The notes: generated by a model not told the origin, from the sequence alone. Positions 1 to 10,453 are shown, counted from the stretch's first letter. The stretch is 64,000 nt of DNA from Metridium senile (GCA_949775045.1 OX459099.1:18150741-18214740); one strand, 5' to 3'. Translations and numbers: made by a program.

Positions 1-530
1 AACAGACAAACAAACAAGCAAGCAAACATACAACAAACAAAACCGACAAACAACAACCAAAGCAGAGAGGCAGACAGACAAACAAACCATACATACATAC
101 AAACAGACAAACAAGCAAGCAAGCAAACATACAACAAACAAAACCGACAAACAACAACCAAAGCAGAGAGGCAGACAGACAAACAAACCATACATACAAA
201 CAAACAGACAAACAAACAAGCAAGCAAACATACAACAAACAAAACCGACAAACAACAACCAAAGCAGAGAGGCAGACAGACAAACAAACCATACATACAA
301 ACAAACAGACAAACAAACAAGCAGGCAAACATACAACAAACAAAACCGACAAACAACAACCAAAGCAGAGAGGCAGACAGAAAAACAAACCATACATACA
401 AACAAACAGACAAACAGGCAAGCAAGAAAACATACAACAAACAACAAACAAAACAGACAAACAAGCAAGCAAACAGACAACAACAAAAACTGACAAACAG
501 ACAAATAAGCAAGAAAAGAACAAACAAACA
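1..530. repeat. 101-bp A/C-rich tandem repeat
   Basis: A unit containing the block AAACATACAACAAACAAAAC recurs at about 24, 125, 226 and 327, giving a constant 101-bp period. It then decays into a degenerate copy up to about 530. The plus strand is almost free of T, so the array is strongly strand-asymmetric. It continues beyond the left window edge. No gene is visible in it. Confidence 0.93.
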
Positions 531-768
531 AGCATGCTAGAGAACGAGCGTGCATGTGAACAAACAAAAAAATATGGATTTTTAAAAAGAACATATAAAT
601 CAGTGTAAAGGGAGAATTAGCCATGACTCAATACCGTATCACGATGTATTGTTTTGTATCAATTATGTTTAATACTTGATTTATCTCGGTTTTATTATAA
701 GAACAAATGATTCAAAAAACATGCAATATTGAACCCTCTATCAATAATTCCTTATCTTTGTTTGAGAA

Positions 769-1125
769 AGATAGAATAAACTATTTACAATTATATGAGT
801 TATGTATATAATACAACATAAAGTAATTCATTGTTCAATTGATATTCAATAAAATACTAAATACATCCCAATGTGGATTTCCAATATTAAGGCTTATATC
901 TTTCCCATCGTTTTTTTCTTGTCGACTATTATACTTTAAGAAGTGCTTTAAGATAGAATAAACTATTTACATATATATATGTGTACATAATACAACATAA
1001 AGTAATTCATTGTTCGATTTATATTCAATATAATACTAAATACATCCCAATGTGGATTTCCAATATTAAGGCTTATATCTTTCCCCTGGTTTCCTCTCGT
1101 CGACTATTATACTTTAAGAAGTGCT
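769..1125. repeat. 182-bp tandem duplication overlapping the end of the giant ORF
   Basis: The segment 769-947 is repeated at 951-1125 with a few substitutions. Both copies start with AGATAGAATAAACTATTTAC and end with ACTTTAAGAAGTGCT. The right copy holds the last ~17 codons and stop of the minus-strand giant gene. The left copy is therefore a duplicate of the gene's terminus lying in its 3' flank. Confidence 0.9.
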
Positions 1126-4100
1126 GATTTATGCTTGGTAATCCAACTAAGGTTTCTACCTCTGTCGCAGGAGTTATTTTCCTTAATAACTTGCATTCCT
1201 CTTCCAGCTCAGTCACTCGCAGCCTCAAATCGCTGACGTCACTCTCGGTAAAACGCATGCGCTTACCAATACCGTTGATCTCCGCTGACACCTGATTGCT
1301 GGCTCTTTCTTTGATTTCCCGAACATTCAAAGCCGTAAAAAGAAACTCAAGATCGGTGACACGCTGTTTCAATGCATCACACTGATTCTGGGTACAGCTA
1401 TCGCTTGGTTCTCCAGCGTCCAGAGTCCCTCGGCTTCGACTGAGTTCTTGCTGTGTCTGCTGCACTTTTTCCTCCATTTTTTCCTCCATCTTTTTAATAG
1501 AATACCTCATAGTTGTTATTGTATTCATGACGTCATCCATGCAGGTTTTAAAAGACTTTTGGAGTCTGCTCTGCTCTGTACGGTACACGTCAAGCTCTTT
1601 GATGATAGTGTCTAGATGAACGAGCATCTCAAATGAACGAATACGACTTTCTTTTACTTGGTCTTTATCACATTGCAGATATTCCCTGTTCTCTTCCATT
1701 TCATTAAATACTACTTCGTTTTCATTTTTCTCTGCTTTCATCAAGTCTGCAGCACTGGCTTGTTCTAGATGTATGCTATAGTCGTCAGTGTTTGTCGAAC
1801 CATCAACGTCATCATCCGTCATGGCCGATGAAATATCAACACCGCTATCTTCGTGTCCTACGTCGAAGTTTTCTAGTTCTGCTATCGTTTGGTTGAGTTG
1901 TTCCTCTAACTTGTCGAAAATCAGTGCATCAATATCTCCAAGGCTATTTGCGTCGTCTTGTGTGTCTGAGATCCCTTCTGTTACATTGCCGTCTGGTTGT
2001 ACAATTATCGTTGCAGAATCAATGAAAGACTTTTTCCCACTATAGTAACCCAGTGGTTCTTGTTTAGCTTCATGATGTTCTCTTTTGTCGCCAATGGAGT
2101 CGATATCTTCATTATTGGTCTTCACGGTATCACCAATAGTTCCCAAAGAATTATCAATGGTTGTTATGGTATTATTATTGGTTGATATGGTATCATCATT
2201 GGTTGCTATGGTATCATCATTTGTTGCTATGGTTTCATCATTGGTTGCCAAGGTATCACAATTGGTTGCTATGTTATCACTATTGGTTGCCATGATATCA
2301 TTATTGACTGTCATGGTATCATCATTGGTTGCTATGGTATCATCATTTGTTGCTATGGTTTCATCATTGGTTGCCAAGGTATCACAATTGGTTGCTATGT
2401 TATCACTATTGGTTGCCATGATATCATTATTGACTGTCATGGTATCATCATTGGTTGCTATGGTATCATCATTGGTTGCTATGGTATCATCATTTGTTGC
2501 TATGGTTTCATCATTGGTTGCCATGGTATCATCATTGGTTGTCATGTTATCATCAATAGTTGCCTGGTTGCCTGGTTCTATTCCTTGTGTATTATTTTGT
2601 TTTATTTCATGCGTTACATGGGTGATGTAATGTTCTATTCCTTGCTCTACAAGTATGATACTTGGTTCGATTCCTTGAGTTGCACATAGTTCCAAGTCTA
2701 GCGTTACAAGTGTGATACTTGGTTCCATACCTTGCGTTACATAGATGGTACTTTGTTCCATTTCTGGCGTTACATGAGTGGTATTCTGTTCTATTCCCTG
2801 TGATACATGTGTGCTACTTGGTTCAATATTGTGCGCTACATGTGCGGTATTTGGTTCCATAACTTGTGTTACATATATGGTACATTGTTCCAAGTCTAGC
2901 GTTACATGTGTGACGCTTGGTTCCATACGTTGCGTTACATATATGGTACTTTGTTCCATTTCTGGCGTTACATGTGTGTTACTTTGCTCTATATCATGCC
3001 TTCTATCCGTGTTACTTTGTTCCATTTCTGGAGTTTCACGTGTGATACTTTCTTCGATTCCTTCCGTTCCATCCGTGTTACTTTGTTCCATTTCTGGCGT
3101 TTCATGTGTGACACTTTGTTCGATTCCTTGCATTCCATCCGTGTTACTTTGTTCCATTTCTTGCGTTTCATGTGTGATACTTTGTTCGATTCCTTGCGTT
3201 CCATCCGTGTTACTTTGTTCCATTTCTGGTATTTCATGTGTGTTACTTTGTTCTATATCATGCATTCCATATGTGATACTTTGTTCCATTTCTGGCGTTT
3301 CATGTGTGTTACTTTGTTCTATATCATGCATTCCATATGTGATACTTTGTTCCATTTCTGGCGTTTCATGTGTGTTACTTTGTTCTATATCATGCATTCC
3401 ATATGTGATACTTTGTTCCATTTCTGGCGTTTCATGTGTGTTACTTTGTTCTATATCATGCATTCCATATGTGATACTTTGTTCCATTTCTGGCGTTTCA
3501 TGTGTGTTACTTTGTTCTATATCATGCATTCCATATGTGATACTTTGTTCCATTTCTGGCGTTTCATGTGTGTTACTTTGTTCTATATCATGCATTCCAT
3601 ATGTGATACTTTGTTCCATTTCTGGCGTTTCATGTGTGTTACTTTGTTCTATATCATGCATTCCATATGTGATACTTTGTTCCATTTCTGGCGTTTCATG
3701 TGTGATACTTTGTCGTATATCATGCATTCTATATGTATTACTTTGTTCCATTTCAGGCGTTTCTTGTGTGGTACTTTGTTCGATTTCTTGCATTTCATCC
3801 GTGTTACTTTGTTCCATTTCTGGCATTTTATGGGTGTTTCTTTGTTCTATATCATGCGTTACATATGTGACACTTGAGTCTACATCTTGCGTTACATATG
3901 TGATACTTGAGTCTACTTCTTGCGTGACACTAACCATACTTTGTTGAGTATATTGCGTTTTGTTTTGTCCTGTTTCTTGTGTTTCATCTTCCGATTCCTC
4001 GTGTAAGGACAGTTTTTGGACAACTATAACAACAACATTATTTTGACAGTTGGTCACTTCGCCAGATGATTGGTTTGGGATGCCTGTATTGTCCTGCTCT

Positions 4101-7100
4101 AAATCCTTTGTTTCTTCTGACAGTGATTTTGAATGGATCAATGTGGTCTCATCAGTTATATAATACTGTTTTGAATCTGCTATAGATGCGTACATATCTT
4201 GAATACAATGCTGTGATGAGAGTGCTTCTTCTGTGTCTTGTCCTTTAATTACATTATCTCCAATAATCCCTTCAGTATCATCCCATTCTGTAATAGTTCC
4301 ATTATCATTGATATCGTAACATTTTTCAACATTTTCAATGGTATCACTATTGGTTGCCATGGTGTCACTATTGGTTGTCATGGTATCACTATTGGTTGTC
4401 AAGGTGTCACTATTGGTTGCAATGGTATCATTATTGGTTGCCATGGTATCACTCTTGGTTGCCATGGTATCACTCTTGGTTGTCAAGGTATCACTCTTGG
4501 TTGTCAAGGTATCACAATTGGTTGCCATGGTATCACTATTGGTTGCCATGGTACCACTATTGGTTGTCAAGGTATGACTATTGGTTACCATGGTGTTACT
4601 ATTGGTTGCCATGGTATCATGCTTGGTTGCCATGGTATCACTATTGGTTGTCAAGGTATGACTATTGGTTACCATGGTGTTACTATTGGTCGCCATGGTA
4701 TCATGCTTGGTTGCCATGGTATCACTGTTGGTTGCCATGGTATCAATATTGGCTGTCATAGTATCATTAGTGTTTGTCATGTTAAAGTGCGTTTGATCAT
4801 GTTCGGCATGTTTATCACTCATTTTATCTTGATCTTGTGGGCTGTTCTCTTCCGTTAAATTCTCAATTTCATCTTCTTTAACATCTTGGTCGACGGCTAT
4901 AGTTTGTTCTTGGTCCATTTCCTGCTCTAGGTCCTCTGTATTGCACTGTAAATCTGCATTTTGTATACTTGGTTGTCCATCGCCTACTGCAATTTCTTCA
5001 CCTTTTTCTCTCTTCGTGTCTTCAATTCTTTCTTGTGCACTTTCATCTGCATTGTTTGTATCTCCAGAATGTTGTACCACATTGAATTCATCCTGATCTC
5101 TCTCAAGTGATAGACCTTTACTCGCTTCTTGCGTTACAATGTCTTCTTTTAACTTGTGTCTAACTAAGAGATCTAACTCGGGCAATATGTCAACCTTCTT
5201 TAATTCTTCTTGGGTGTCATTACTTTCTCTGGCTTCGTTCAGCACGTTTGAGCTTTCTGTTGAATCTTGAGCTTTCTCAATGACTCCACTTATGTCCAGC
5301 TCTTTTGTTTCTTGGGTTACATATTGATTATTCGTCTCTTGCGTTACATATCGCTCTTCTTTTTCTAGCGTTAAAAATCCGTCCGTTTCTTGCGTAACAT
5401 CTTGTTCAGCTGTTTCTTGCGTTGCATCTTCTTCACAGGTTTCTTGCGTTACGCATTGTTCATCTGTTTCTTGCGTTACGCATTGTTCATATGTTTCTTG
5501 CGTTACGTCTTGTTTGTCAGTTTCTTGTGTTACACATTGTTTATCAATTTCTTGCGTTACTTCTAGTTCATCTGTTCCTTGCGTTACGCATTGTTCATCA
5601 ATTTTTTGCGTTACGCCTTGGTCATCAATTCCTTCCGTTACTTTTAGTTCATCTGTTTCTTGCGTTATACCTTGTTCATCAATTTGTTGCGTTACGCCCT
5701 GGTCATCAATTCCTTGCGCTACTTCTAGTCCATCTGTTTCTTGCGTTACGCCTTGTTCATCATTTCCTTGCGTTACATCTAGTTCATCTGTTTCTTGCGT
5801 AACGCATTGTTCATCTGTTTCTTGCGTTACTTCTAGTTCATGTGTATCTTGCGTAACGCCTTGTTCATCAATTTCTTGCGTTACGCCTTGGTCATCAATT
5901 CCTTGCGTTACTTCTAGTTCATCTGTGTCTTGCGTTACGGCTTGTTCATCAATTTCTTGCGTTACGCCTTGGTCATCAATTCCTTGCGTTACTTCTAGTT
6001 CATCTGAGTCTTGCGTTACGCCTTGTTCATCAATTTCTTGTGTTACTTCTAGTTCATCTGTTTCTTGCGTAACGCATTGTTCATCTGTTTCTTGCGTAAC
6101 GCATTGTTCATCTGTTTCTTGCGTAACGCATTGTTCATCTGTTTCTTGCGTTACGCATTGTTCATCTGTTTCTTGCGTAACGCATTGTTCATCTGTTTCT
6201 TGCGTAACGCATTGTTCATCTGTTTCTTGCGTTACGCATTGTTCATCTGTTTCTTGCATTACGCCTTGGTCATCAATTCCTTGTGTTACTTCTAGTTCAT
6301 CTGTTGCTTGCGTAACGCATTGTTCATCTGTTTCTTGCGTTACGCATTGTTCATCTGTTTCTTGCGTTACGCATTGTTCATCTGTTTCTTGCGTTACGCA
6401 TTGTTCATCTGTTTCTTGCGTTACGCATTGTTCATCTGTTTCTTGCGTTAGGCCTTGGTCATCAATTTCTTGCGTTACTTCTAGTTCATCTGTTTCTTGG
6501 GTTACGCCTTGTTCATCAATTACTTGCGTTACGCATTGTTCATCTGTTTCTTGGGTTATGCATTGGTCACCAATTCCATGCGTTACGCTTTGTTCATCAA
6601 TTTCTTGCGTTACGCATTGTTCATCTGTTTCTTGCGTTACGCCTTGGTCATCAATTCCTTGCGTTACACATTGTTCATCTGTTTCTTGCGTTACGCATTG
6701 TTCATCTGTTTTTTGTGTTACGCCTTGGTCATCAATTCCTTGCGTTACTTCTAGTTCATCTGTTTTATGCGTTACGCATTGTTCATCTGTTTTTTGTGTT
6801 ACGCCTTGGTCCTCAATTCCTTGCGTTACACATTGTTCATCTGTTTCTTGCGTTACGCATTGTTCATCTGTTTTTTGTGTTACGCCTTGGTCATCAATTC
6901 CTTGCGTTACTTCTAGATCATCTGTTTCTTGTGTTACTTCTAGTTCATCTGTTTCTTGCGTTACTTCTAGTTCATTTGTTTCTTGCGTTAGTTCTAGTTC
7001 ATCTGTTTCTTGCGTTACGCATTGTTCATCTGTTTTTTGTGTTACGCCTTGGTCATCAATTCCTTGCGTTACTTCTAGTTCATCTGTTTCTTGTGTTACT

Positions 7101-10100
7101 TCTAGTTCATCTGTTTCTTGCGTTACTTCTAGTTCATTTGTTTCTTGCGTTAGTTCTAGTTCATCTGTTTCTTGCGTTACGCATTGTTCACGTGTTTCTT
7201 GCGTTACGCATTGTTCATCTGTTTCTTGCGTTACGCACTGTTCATCTGTTTCTTGCGTTACTTCTAGTTCAGTTGCTTCCTCGGTTACGCACTGTTCGTA
7301 AGTATCTTGGGTTAAGTATTTATCGTTTGCTTCCTGAGTTACATTTTGACCAGGTGTATCTTGCGTTACATCTTGTTCAAATGTTTGTTGCATTACATTT
7401 TGTTCAGACAGATCTTGCGCGATATTTTGTTCAGATAGATTCAGGATTACATTTTGTTGAAATGTGTGTTGCGTTACAATTTGTTCAGATGTATCTTGCA
7501 TAACATTTTGATCAGTTGGATCTTGCGTTACATTTTCCTCAATAATATTCTGCGTGACACTTTGTTGCGTTACAATTTGTAAAGATGTTTCGTGGGTCAA
7601 TCTTTGTTCTGGTGTGACTTGCGTTAACATTTGTTCGAATGTTTGTTCCTTTACATTTTCATCAAATGCTTTCTGTGACATTATTTGTTCAGGAGCGTCT
7701 TGCGTGACCTCTTCTGTACTTTCCTTCCTTTGTGCACATTTTTCTACTGCAACCTCGTAGATTGTTTCATTGCGTGATGTCTCGTCCATAATAGTTACAA
7801 ATGACCTTGTTTCCTTGGTTTCTGTCGGGTGTTGCGTTACATACTGTCTGTCATTAAGTTTTATTGCATTAAATTCCACAGCAGTTTCGTTAAATTCCCT
7901 CTGTTTGATAGTTTCTACTCTTTCCTGTTTTCCTTCTGTTTGATCCACTTCATTCCTTCCATACAAAGCCGTGCTTTCGTGTAGTTTATTTTTATGCTCA
8001 TCTCCGCTGTGTTCAAACGAGTTTGTCTGTGATTCTTTGATGGGTTCTAACCACCGCTCAGAGGTATCATACGATTGCCTTAACTTAATAGAAGGCACGA
8101 TAAAGCCTTCTGTGACCATTGTCCATTCATCTAAATCTTCATCAAAAGAATCATCTTCCTCATCAGAGTCTTCTAATTCATAAAAAATGATGTTCTGATA
8201 ATCAGTCTTTGGCATGACGTTTTCTAACAAGTAAGCTTGTGTTGATGTATGAGTAAAAGTTACGTCTTCATCCACTAGTTTCATCAATTTATTGAAGTAT
8301 TGTTCCCGCGCTAAAGAGCGATCAACTTTGATATCTCTGCACTTGACATGGGTTTCCTGTGGCGGATCTAAACTGTAGCTCAACTCATTTGACTCGGTGT
8401 TTAGTTTCATTTTCTTTCCTTGCACGAAACGTTCTTCAGACATATCTATGGTTCGTTTTAATGATAGTGGCATACACCGTGGGTCGTTTAGCATACGTGC
8501 TCTGGTGTTATCTAAAGTACGATCACACTTTAAAGTGGGGTCATCAGACATATTAACAGCCCTATGTTCATCACAGATATCAATAGATCCGATTACCATA
8601 TCGTGAACGATCATTTCATCAGAAATCTCTTCAGTTTTATCGATGATCTGATTTGCTGATTGCTTATTATGATTCCATTCAGTGTTCAACATTTCAAGAC
8701 TGTTTGATCCTTGCTTTGACAAATAAGCAACATCTGTTGATATAATGTTTTTTCCCTCAAAATATTGAACGTCTATATTTTCTTTGGTACGAGAATCGTC
8801 GACTAGTGTCCCTTGCTTTGACAAATCAGCAGCATTTGTCGATGTAAGAGCTTTTTCCTCAATCAGGAGAACGTCTATATTTTCTTTCGTACGAGAATTA
8901 TCGACTTGTGTTTCATATTCTCCATCTTTGCGTGTTTCTCCGAGCTTTTTGTGATAGGTTCCGTCCGCTGACCGCGTGTAAGCAATGTCTAGCTTTGATA
9001 TTCCTTCTACCACAACATGGTCTGTGCCTTCAGTACTTTCTTTCTCGTGTTTTTCAACAATTCCTTCTCTTAGTTCTCTCTTGTTTCCTTCGCATTTTTC
9101 AGTGGTATCCGCATACGAGTTTGCTATGTTGTTTTCATTATTTTGGTCCTTATTTATCCCATAATCCTCCATTTCATTCACAATCCATTTAAGATCATCC
9201 CCTGACGAGGCATGTGCGGATTCATCTTTTTGGTTGTATTCTATGGGATATCGTGTAGTATTACTGTTTTCTGTAGGCCAAAAAGGGTCCTCTTTGTTGT
9301 CAACACTAGTGTCATGAATCTTACATGATGAGGTTTCTGTGTGTTGATGTCGTTCACCAATCAACTCGCTCTCATCCATGCAGGAATCTACATCAGTGTC
9401 ACTTATCCCGGTTTGGGATATTAAACCGACGTGTTTTTCATTCTCTTCCGAAGGATATTCGTTATTTTCAAGATTAGTTGCCAGCTTAGCTGGTAATCCT
9501 TCGAGGCGCGTCTTAGAAGTATCGTTTTCATCATGAGAATAGAAACGCTGGACCTGACCTTCCGAGTCATGGGATAAGTTGCTCTTTGTACTTCTTGTCG
9601 ATTCAGCGGGGTTTTCCTCTTGTTGTTGTACATCTAGTGGTTCATCGCAGCGTTTAGTATCACGATAATACTCTCCCATGTCACAACTTGTAGTATCATT
9701 AACGTCATTTGTTTCAGTGGAAAACTCCTCGATGTCAATTGGTGTCGATAATGTAGCGTCATCCATATTGCTGTGATATGTTGCTGCTATGATAGATACG
9801 TTGCTTATTGCACTTCGTTGTATATCATTCCTTTCCCCAGTAGTCTCACTGTGAATTCCGCCATGACCTTGATATTTAGCGGTGTCCTCCCCCTCATATT
9901 CACCATCCTTCTCCTTGTAATCATCATGATCCATTGATTCGTTGGTGTCCTCTTTTTCAAGTTCAGATAAAATTGCATTCAGCTCACAGCTGCGCGGATA
10001 GTCGCGGCAATCACCTACAACTATGTGGCTTAATGATTTTTCAAAATGCTTTAGTGTTTTAGCGAAGTCTATTTCGGTATCGTCTGATTTGTCAATCACG

Positions 10101-10453
10101 CCTTGGGGTAATGATATTGTCTCGTTTCCACTAGCACCCTCACTTGCATGATGCAATTGGTCGTTTACAATGCCGAAACGTTTTCCGTGATACCCTTGTC
10201 GGGCGTCACGTGACCGTCTACTAATCCGTTTACTACCCAGCACGATTGTTCCGCAAGGTTCACTTTCTTCGTTTAGGATTCTCTCGAGGATTTCTATATC
10301 TGAAAGACTTCTCGGTTTCCCCAGTGTTTCTTTACAAACATCTTCAGTCTTTGATTCAATCGATAACACCGTCCCTTCGTCGCACTCTAGCGATTCCATT
10401 AGATCGGAAATCATTTTTTTCTCTAGTGATAGTTGTTTAGTAGAATCCGCCAT
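1073..10453 (-). CDS. Giant repeat protein with TQ-motif array and C-terminal coiled coil (3,126 aa, family unknown)
   Basis: This is one open frame from ATG at 10453 to TAA at 1073. The ATG is the first in frame after a TGA 16 codons upstream. I do not recognise the family. There is no signal peptide or membrane segment, so it is probably cytoplasmic or nuclear. Residues 1-920 are acidic and Ser/Thr-rich with basic clusters resembling nuclear localisation signals (KRISRRSRDAR near 75-85, GKKMKL near 680). Residues ~920-1720 are about 90 nine-residue repeats close to VTQETDEQC. Residues ~1890-2040 and ~2630-2790 are seven-residue repeats (TNSDTMA, TNDDTIA types). Residues ~2160-2620 are 22-residue repeats of the HETPEMEQ/YGMHDIEQ type. 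Residues ~2910-3100 look like coiled coil (KKMEEKMEEK, LRLRVTELEEECKLL). Each repeat contains Thr-Gln followed by Glu with Val before it, which fits the known ATM/ATR preference; that role is inference. All periods are multiples of three, so expansion keeps the frame. The long open frames on the other strand here are by-products of this periodicity. Confidence 0.85.
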   Translation of the reverse strand: MADSTKQLSLEKKMISDLMESLECDEGTVLSIESKTEDVCKETLGKPRSLSDIEILERILNEESEPCGTIVLGSKRISRRSRDARQGYHGKRFGIVNDQLHHASEGASGNETISLPQGVIDKSDDTEIDFAKTLKHFEKSLSHIVVGDCRDYPRSCELNAILSELEKEDTNESMDHDDYKEKDGEYEGEDTAKYQGHGGIHSETTGERNDIQRSAISNVSIIAATYHSNMDDATLSTPIDIEEFSTETNDVNDTTSCDMGEYYRDTKRCDEPLDVQQQEENPAESTRSTKSNLSHDSEGQVQRFYSHDENDTSKTRLEGLPAKLATNLENNEYPSEENEKHVGLISQTGISDTDVDSCMDESELIGERHQHTETSSCKIHDTSVDNKEDPFWPTENSNTTRYPIEYNQKDESAHASSGDDLKWIVNEMEDYGINKDQNNENNIANSYADTTEKCEGNKRELREGIVEKHEKESTEGTDHVVVEGISKLDIAYTRSADGTYHKKLGETRKDGEYETQVDNSRTKENIDVLLIEEKALTSTNAADLSKQGTLVDDSRTKENIDVQYFEGKNIISTDVAYLSKQGSNSLEMLNTEWNHNKQSANQIIDKTEEISDEMIVHDMVIGSIDICDEHRAVNMSDDPTLKCDRTLDNTRARMLNDPRCMPLSLKRTIDMSEERFVQGKKMKLNTESNELSYSLDPPQETHVKCRDIKVDRSLAREQYFNKLMKLVDEDVTFTHTSTQAYLLENVMPKTDYQNIIFYELEDSDEEDDSFDEDLDEWTMVTEGFIVPSIKLRQSYDTSERWLEPIKESQTNSFEHSGDEHKNKLHESTALYGRNEVDQTEGKQERVETIKQREFNETAVEFNAIKLNDRQYVTQHPTETKETRSFVTIMDETSRNETIYEVAVEKCAQRKESTEEVTQDAPEQIMSQKAFDENVKEQTFEQMLTQVTPEQRLTHETSLQIVTQQSVTQNIIEENVTQDPTDQNVMQDTSEQIVTQHTFQQNVILNLSEQNIAQDLSEQNVMQQTFEQDVTQDTPGQNVTQEANDKYLTQDTYEQCVTEEATELEVTQETDEQCVTQETDEQCVTQETREQCVTQETDELELTQETNELEVTQETDELEVTQETDELEVTQGIDDQGVTQKTDEQCVTQETDELELTQETNELEVTQETDELEVTQETDDLEVTQGIDDQGVTQKTDEQCVTQETDEQCVTQGIEDQGVTQKTDEQCVTHKTDELEVTQGIDDQGVTQKTDEQCVTQETDEQCVTQGIDDQGVTQETDEQCVTQEIDEQSVTHGIGDQCITQETDEQCVTQVIDEQGVTQETDELEVTQEIDDQGLTQETDEQCVTQETDEQCVTQETDEQCVTQETDEQCVTQETDEQCVTQATDELEVTQGIDDQGVMQETDEQCVTQETDEQCVTQETDEQCVTQETDEQCVTQETDEQCVTQETDEQCVTQETDEQCVTQETDELEVTQEIDEQGVTQDSDELEVTQGIDDQGVTQEIDEQAVTQDTDELEVTQGIDDQGVTQEIDEQGVTQDTHELEVTQETDEQCVTQETDELDVTQGNDEQGVTQETDGLEVAQGIDDQGVTQQIDEQGITQETDELKVTEGIDDQGVTQKIDEQCVTQGTDELEVTQEIDKQCVTQETDKQDVTQETYEQCVTQETDEQCVTQETCEEDATQETAEQDVTQETDGFLTLEKEERYVTQETNNQYVTQETKELDISGVIEKAQDSTESSNVLNEARESNDTQEELKKVDILPELDLLVRHKLKEDIVTQEASKGLSLERDQDEFNVVQHSGDTNNADESAQERIEDTKREKGEEIAVGDGQPSIQNADLQCNTEDLEQEMDQEQTIAVDQDVKEDEIENLTEENSPQDQDKMSDKHAEHDQTHFNMTNTNDTMTANIDTMATNSDTMATKHDTMATNSNTMVTNSHTLTTNSDTMATKHDTMATNSNTMVTNSHTLTTNSGTMATNSDTMATNCDTLTTKSDTLTTKSDTMATKSDTMATNNDTIATNSDTLTTNSDTMTTNSDTMATNSDTIENVEKCYDINDNGTITEWDDTEGIIGDNVIKGQDTEEALSSQHCIQDMYASIADSKQYYITDETTLIHSKSLSEETKDLEQDNTGIPNQSSGEVTNCQNNVVVIVVQKLSLHEESEDETQETGQNKTQYTQQSMVSVTQEVDSSITYVTQDVDSSVTYVTHDIEQRNTHKMPEMEQSNTDEMQEIEQSTTQETPEMEQSNTYRMHDIRQSITHETPEMEQSITYGMHDIEQSNTHETPEMEQSITYGMHDIEQSNTHETPEMEQSITYGMHDIEQSNTHETPEMEQSITYGMHDIEQSNTHETPEMEQSITYGMHDIEQSNTHETPEMEQSITYGMHDIEQSNTHETPEMEQSITYGMHDIEQSNTHEIPEMEQSNTDGTQGIEQSITHETQEMEQSNTDGMQGIEQSVTHETPEMEQSNTDGTEGIEESITRETPEMEQSNTDRRHDIEQSNTHVTPEMEQSTIYVTQRMEPSVTHVTLDLEQCTIYVTQVMEPNTAHVAHNIEPSSTHVSQGIEQNTTHVTPEMEQSTIYVTQGMEPSITLVTLDLELCATQGIEPSIILVEQGIEHYITHVTHEIKQNNTQGIEPGNQATIDDNMTTNDDTMATNDETIATNDDTIATNDDTIATNDDTMTVNNDIMATNSDNIATNCDTLATNDETIATNDDTIATNDDTMTVNNDIMATNSDNIATNCDTLATNDETIATNDDTIATNDDTISTNNNTITTIDNSLGTIGDTVKTNNEDIDSIGDKREHHEAKQEPLGYYSGKKSFIDSATIIVQPDGNVTEGISDTQDDANSLGDIDALIFDKLEEQLNQTIAELENFDVGHEDSGVDISSAMTDDDVDGSTNTDDYSIHLEQASAADLMKAEKNENEVVFNEMEENREYLQCDKDQVKESRIRSFEMLVHLDTIIKELDVYRTEQSRLQKSFKTCMDDVMNTITTMRYSIKKMEEKMEEKVQQTQQELSRSRGTLDAGEPSDSCTQNQCDALKQRVTDLEFLFTALNVREIKERASNQVSAEINGIGKRMRFTESDVSDLRLRVTELEEECKLLRKITPATEVETLVGLPSINQHFLKYNSRREETRGKI
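2110..2565 (-). repeat. 21-bp coding repeat (TNDDTIA type) with 126-bp higher-order unit
   Basis: Inside the giant gene, a 21-bp unit encodes TNDDTIA-like heptads. A block of six units (126 bp) is duplicated almost exactly: the segment starting near 2220 recurs near 2346. It is related to the 21-bp array at 4335-4780, from which it is separated by the 66-bp array. Confidence 0.9.
2600..3960 (-). repeat. 66-bp coding minisatellite (22-aa repeat)
   Basis: A 66-bp unit encodes a 22-residue repeat built from HETPEMEQS and YGMHDIEQS halves. About seven near-identical copies lie at 3230-3705, and more diverged copies flank them on both sides. The near-identity of the central copies indicates recent expansion or conversion. 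All lengths preserve the reading frame. Confidence 0.93.
4335..4780 (-). repeat. 21-bp coding repeat (TNSDTMA type)
   Basis: About 21 copies of a 21-bp unit encode TNSDTMA/TNSDTLT heptads inside the giant gene. A local duplication repeats the block TMATKHDTMATNSNTMVTNS. Confidence 0.92.
5290..7700 (-). repeat. 27-bp coding minisatellite (VTQETDEQC repeat)
   Basis: A 27-bp unit is repeated about 85-90 times and encodes VTQETDEQC, VTQETDELE and VTQGIDDQG variants. Identical units run consecutively around 6040-6240. A higher-order unit of six repeats (162 bp) is duplicated between about 6886 and 7210. Both ends grade into diverged units, the usual pattern of an old array with central turnover. 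Confidence 0.95.

Noticed and set aside
1..530. CRISPR-like array at the left edge
   Set aside because: The repeats are contiguous 101-bp units without unique spacers, and the genome is an animal's.
5514..7301. A 595-codon Cys/Ser-rich plus-strand open frame antisense to the TQ repeats (also 2778-3947 and 4238-4858)
   Set aside because: The repeat periods (27, 66 and 21 bp) are multiples of three, so one stop-free antisense unit makes the whole array open. The composition (CVTHCSSVS repeated) merely mirrors the sense repeat.
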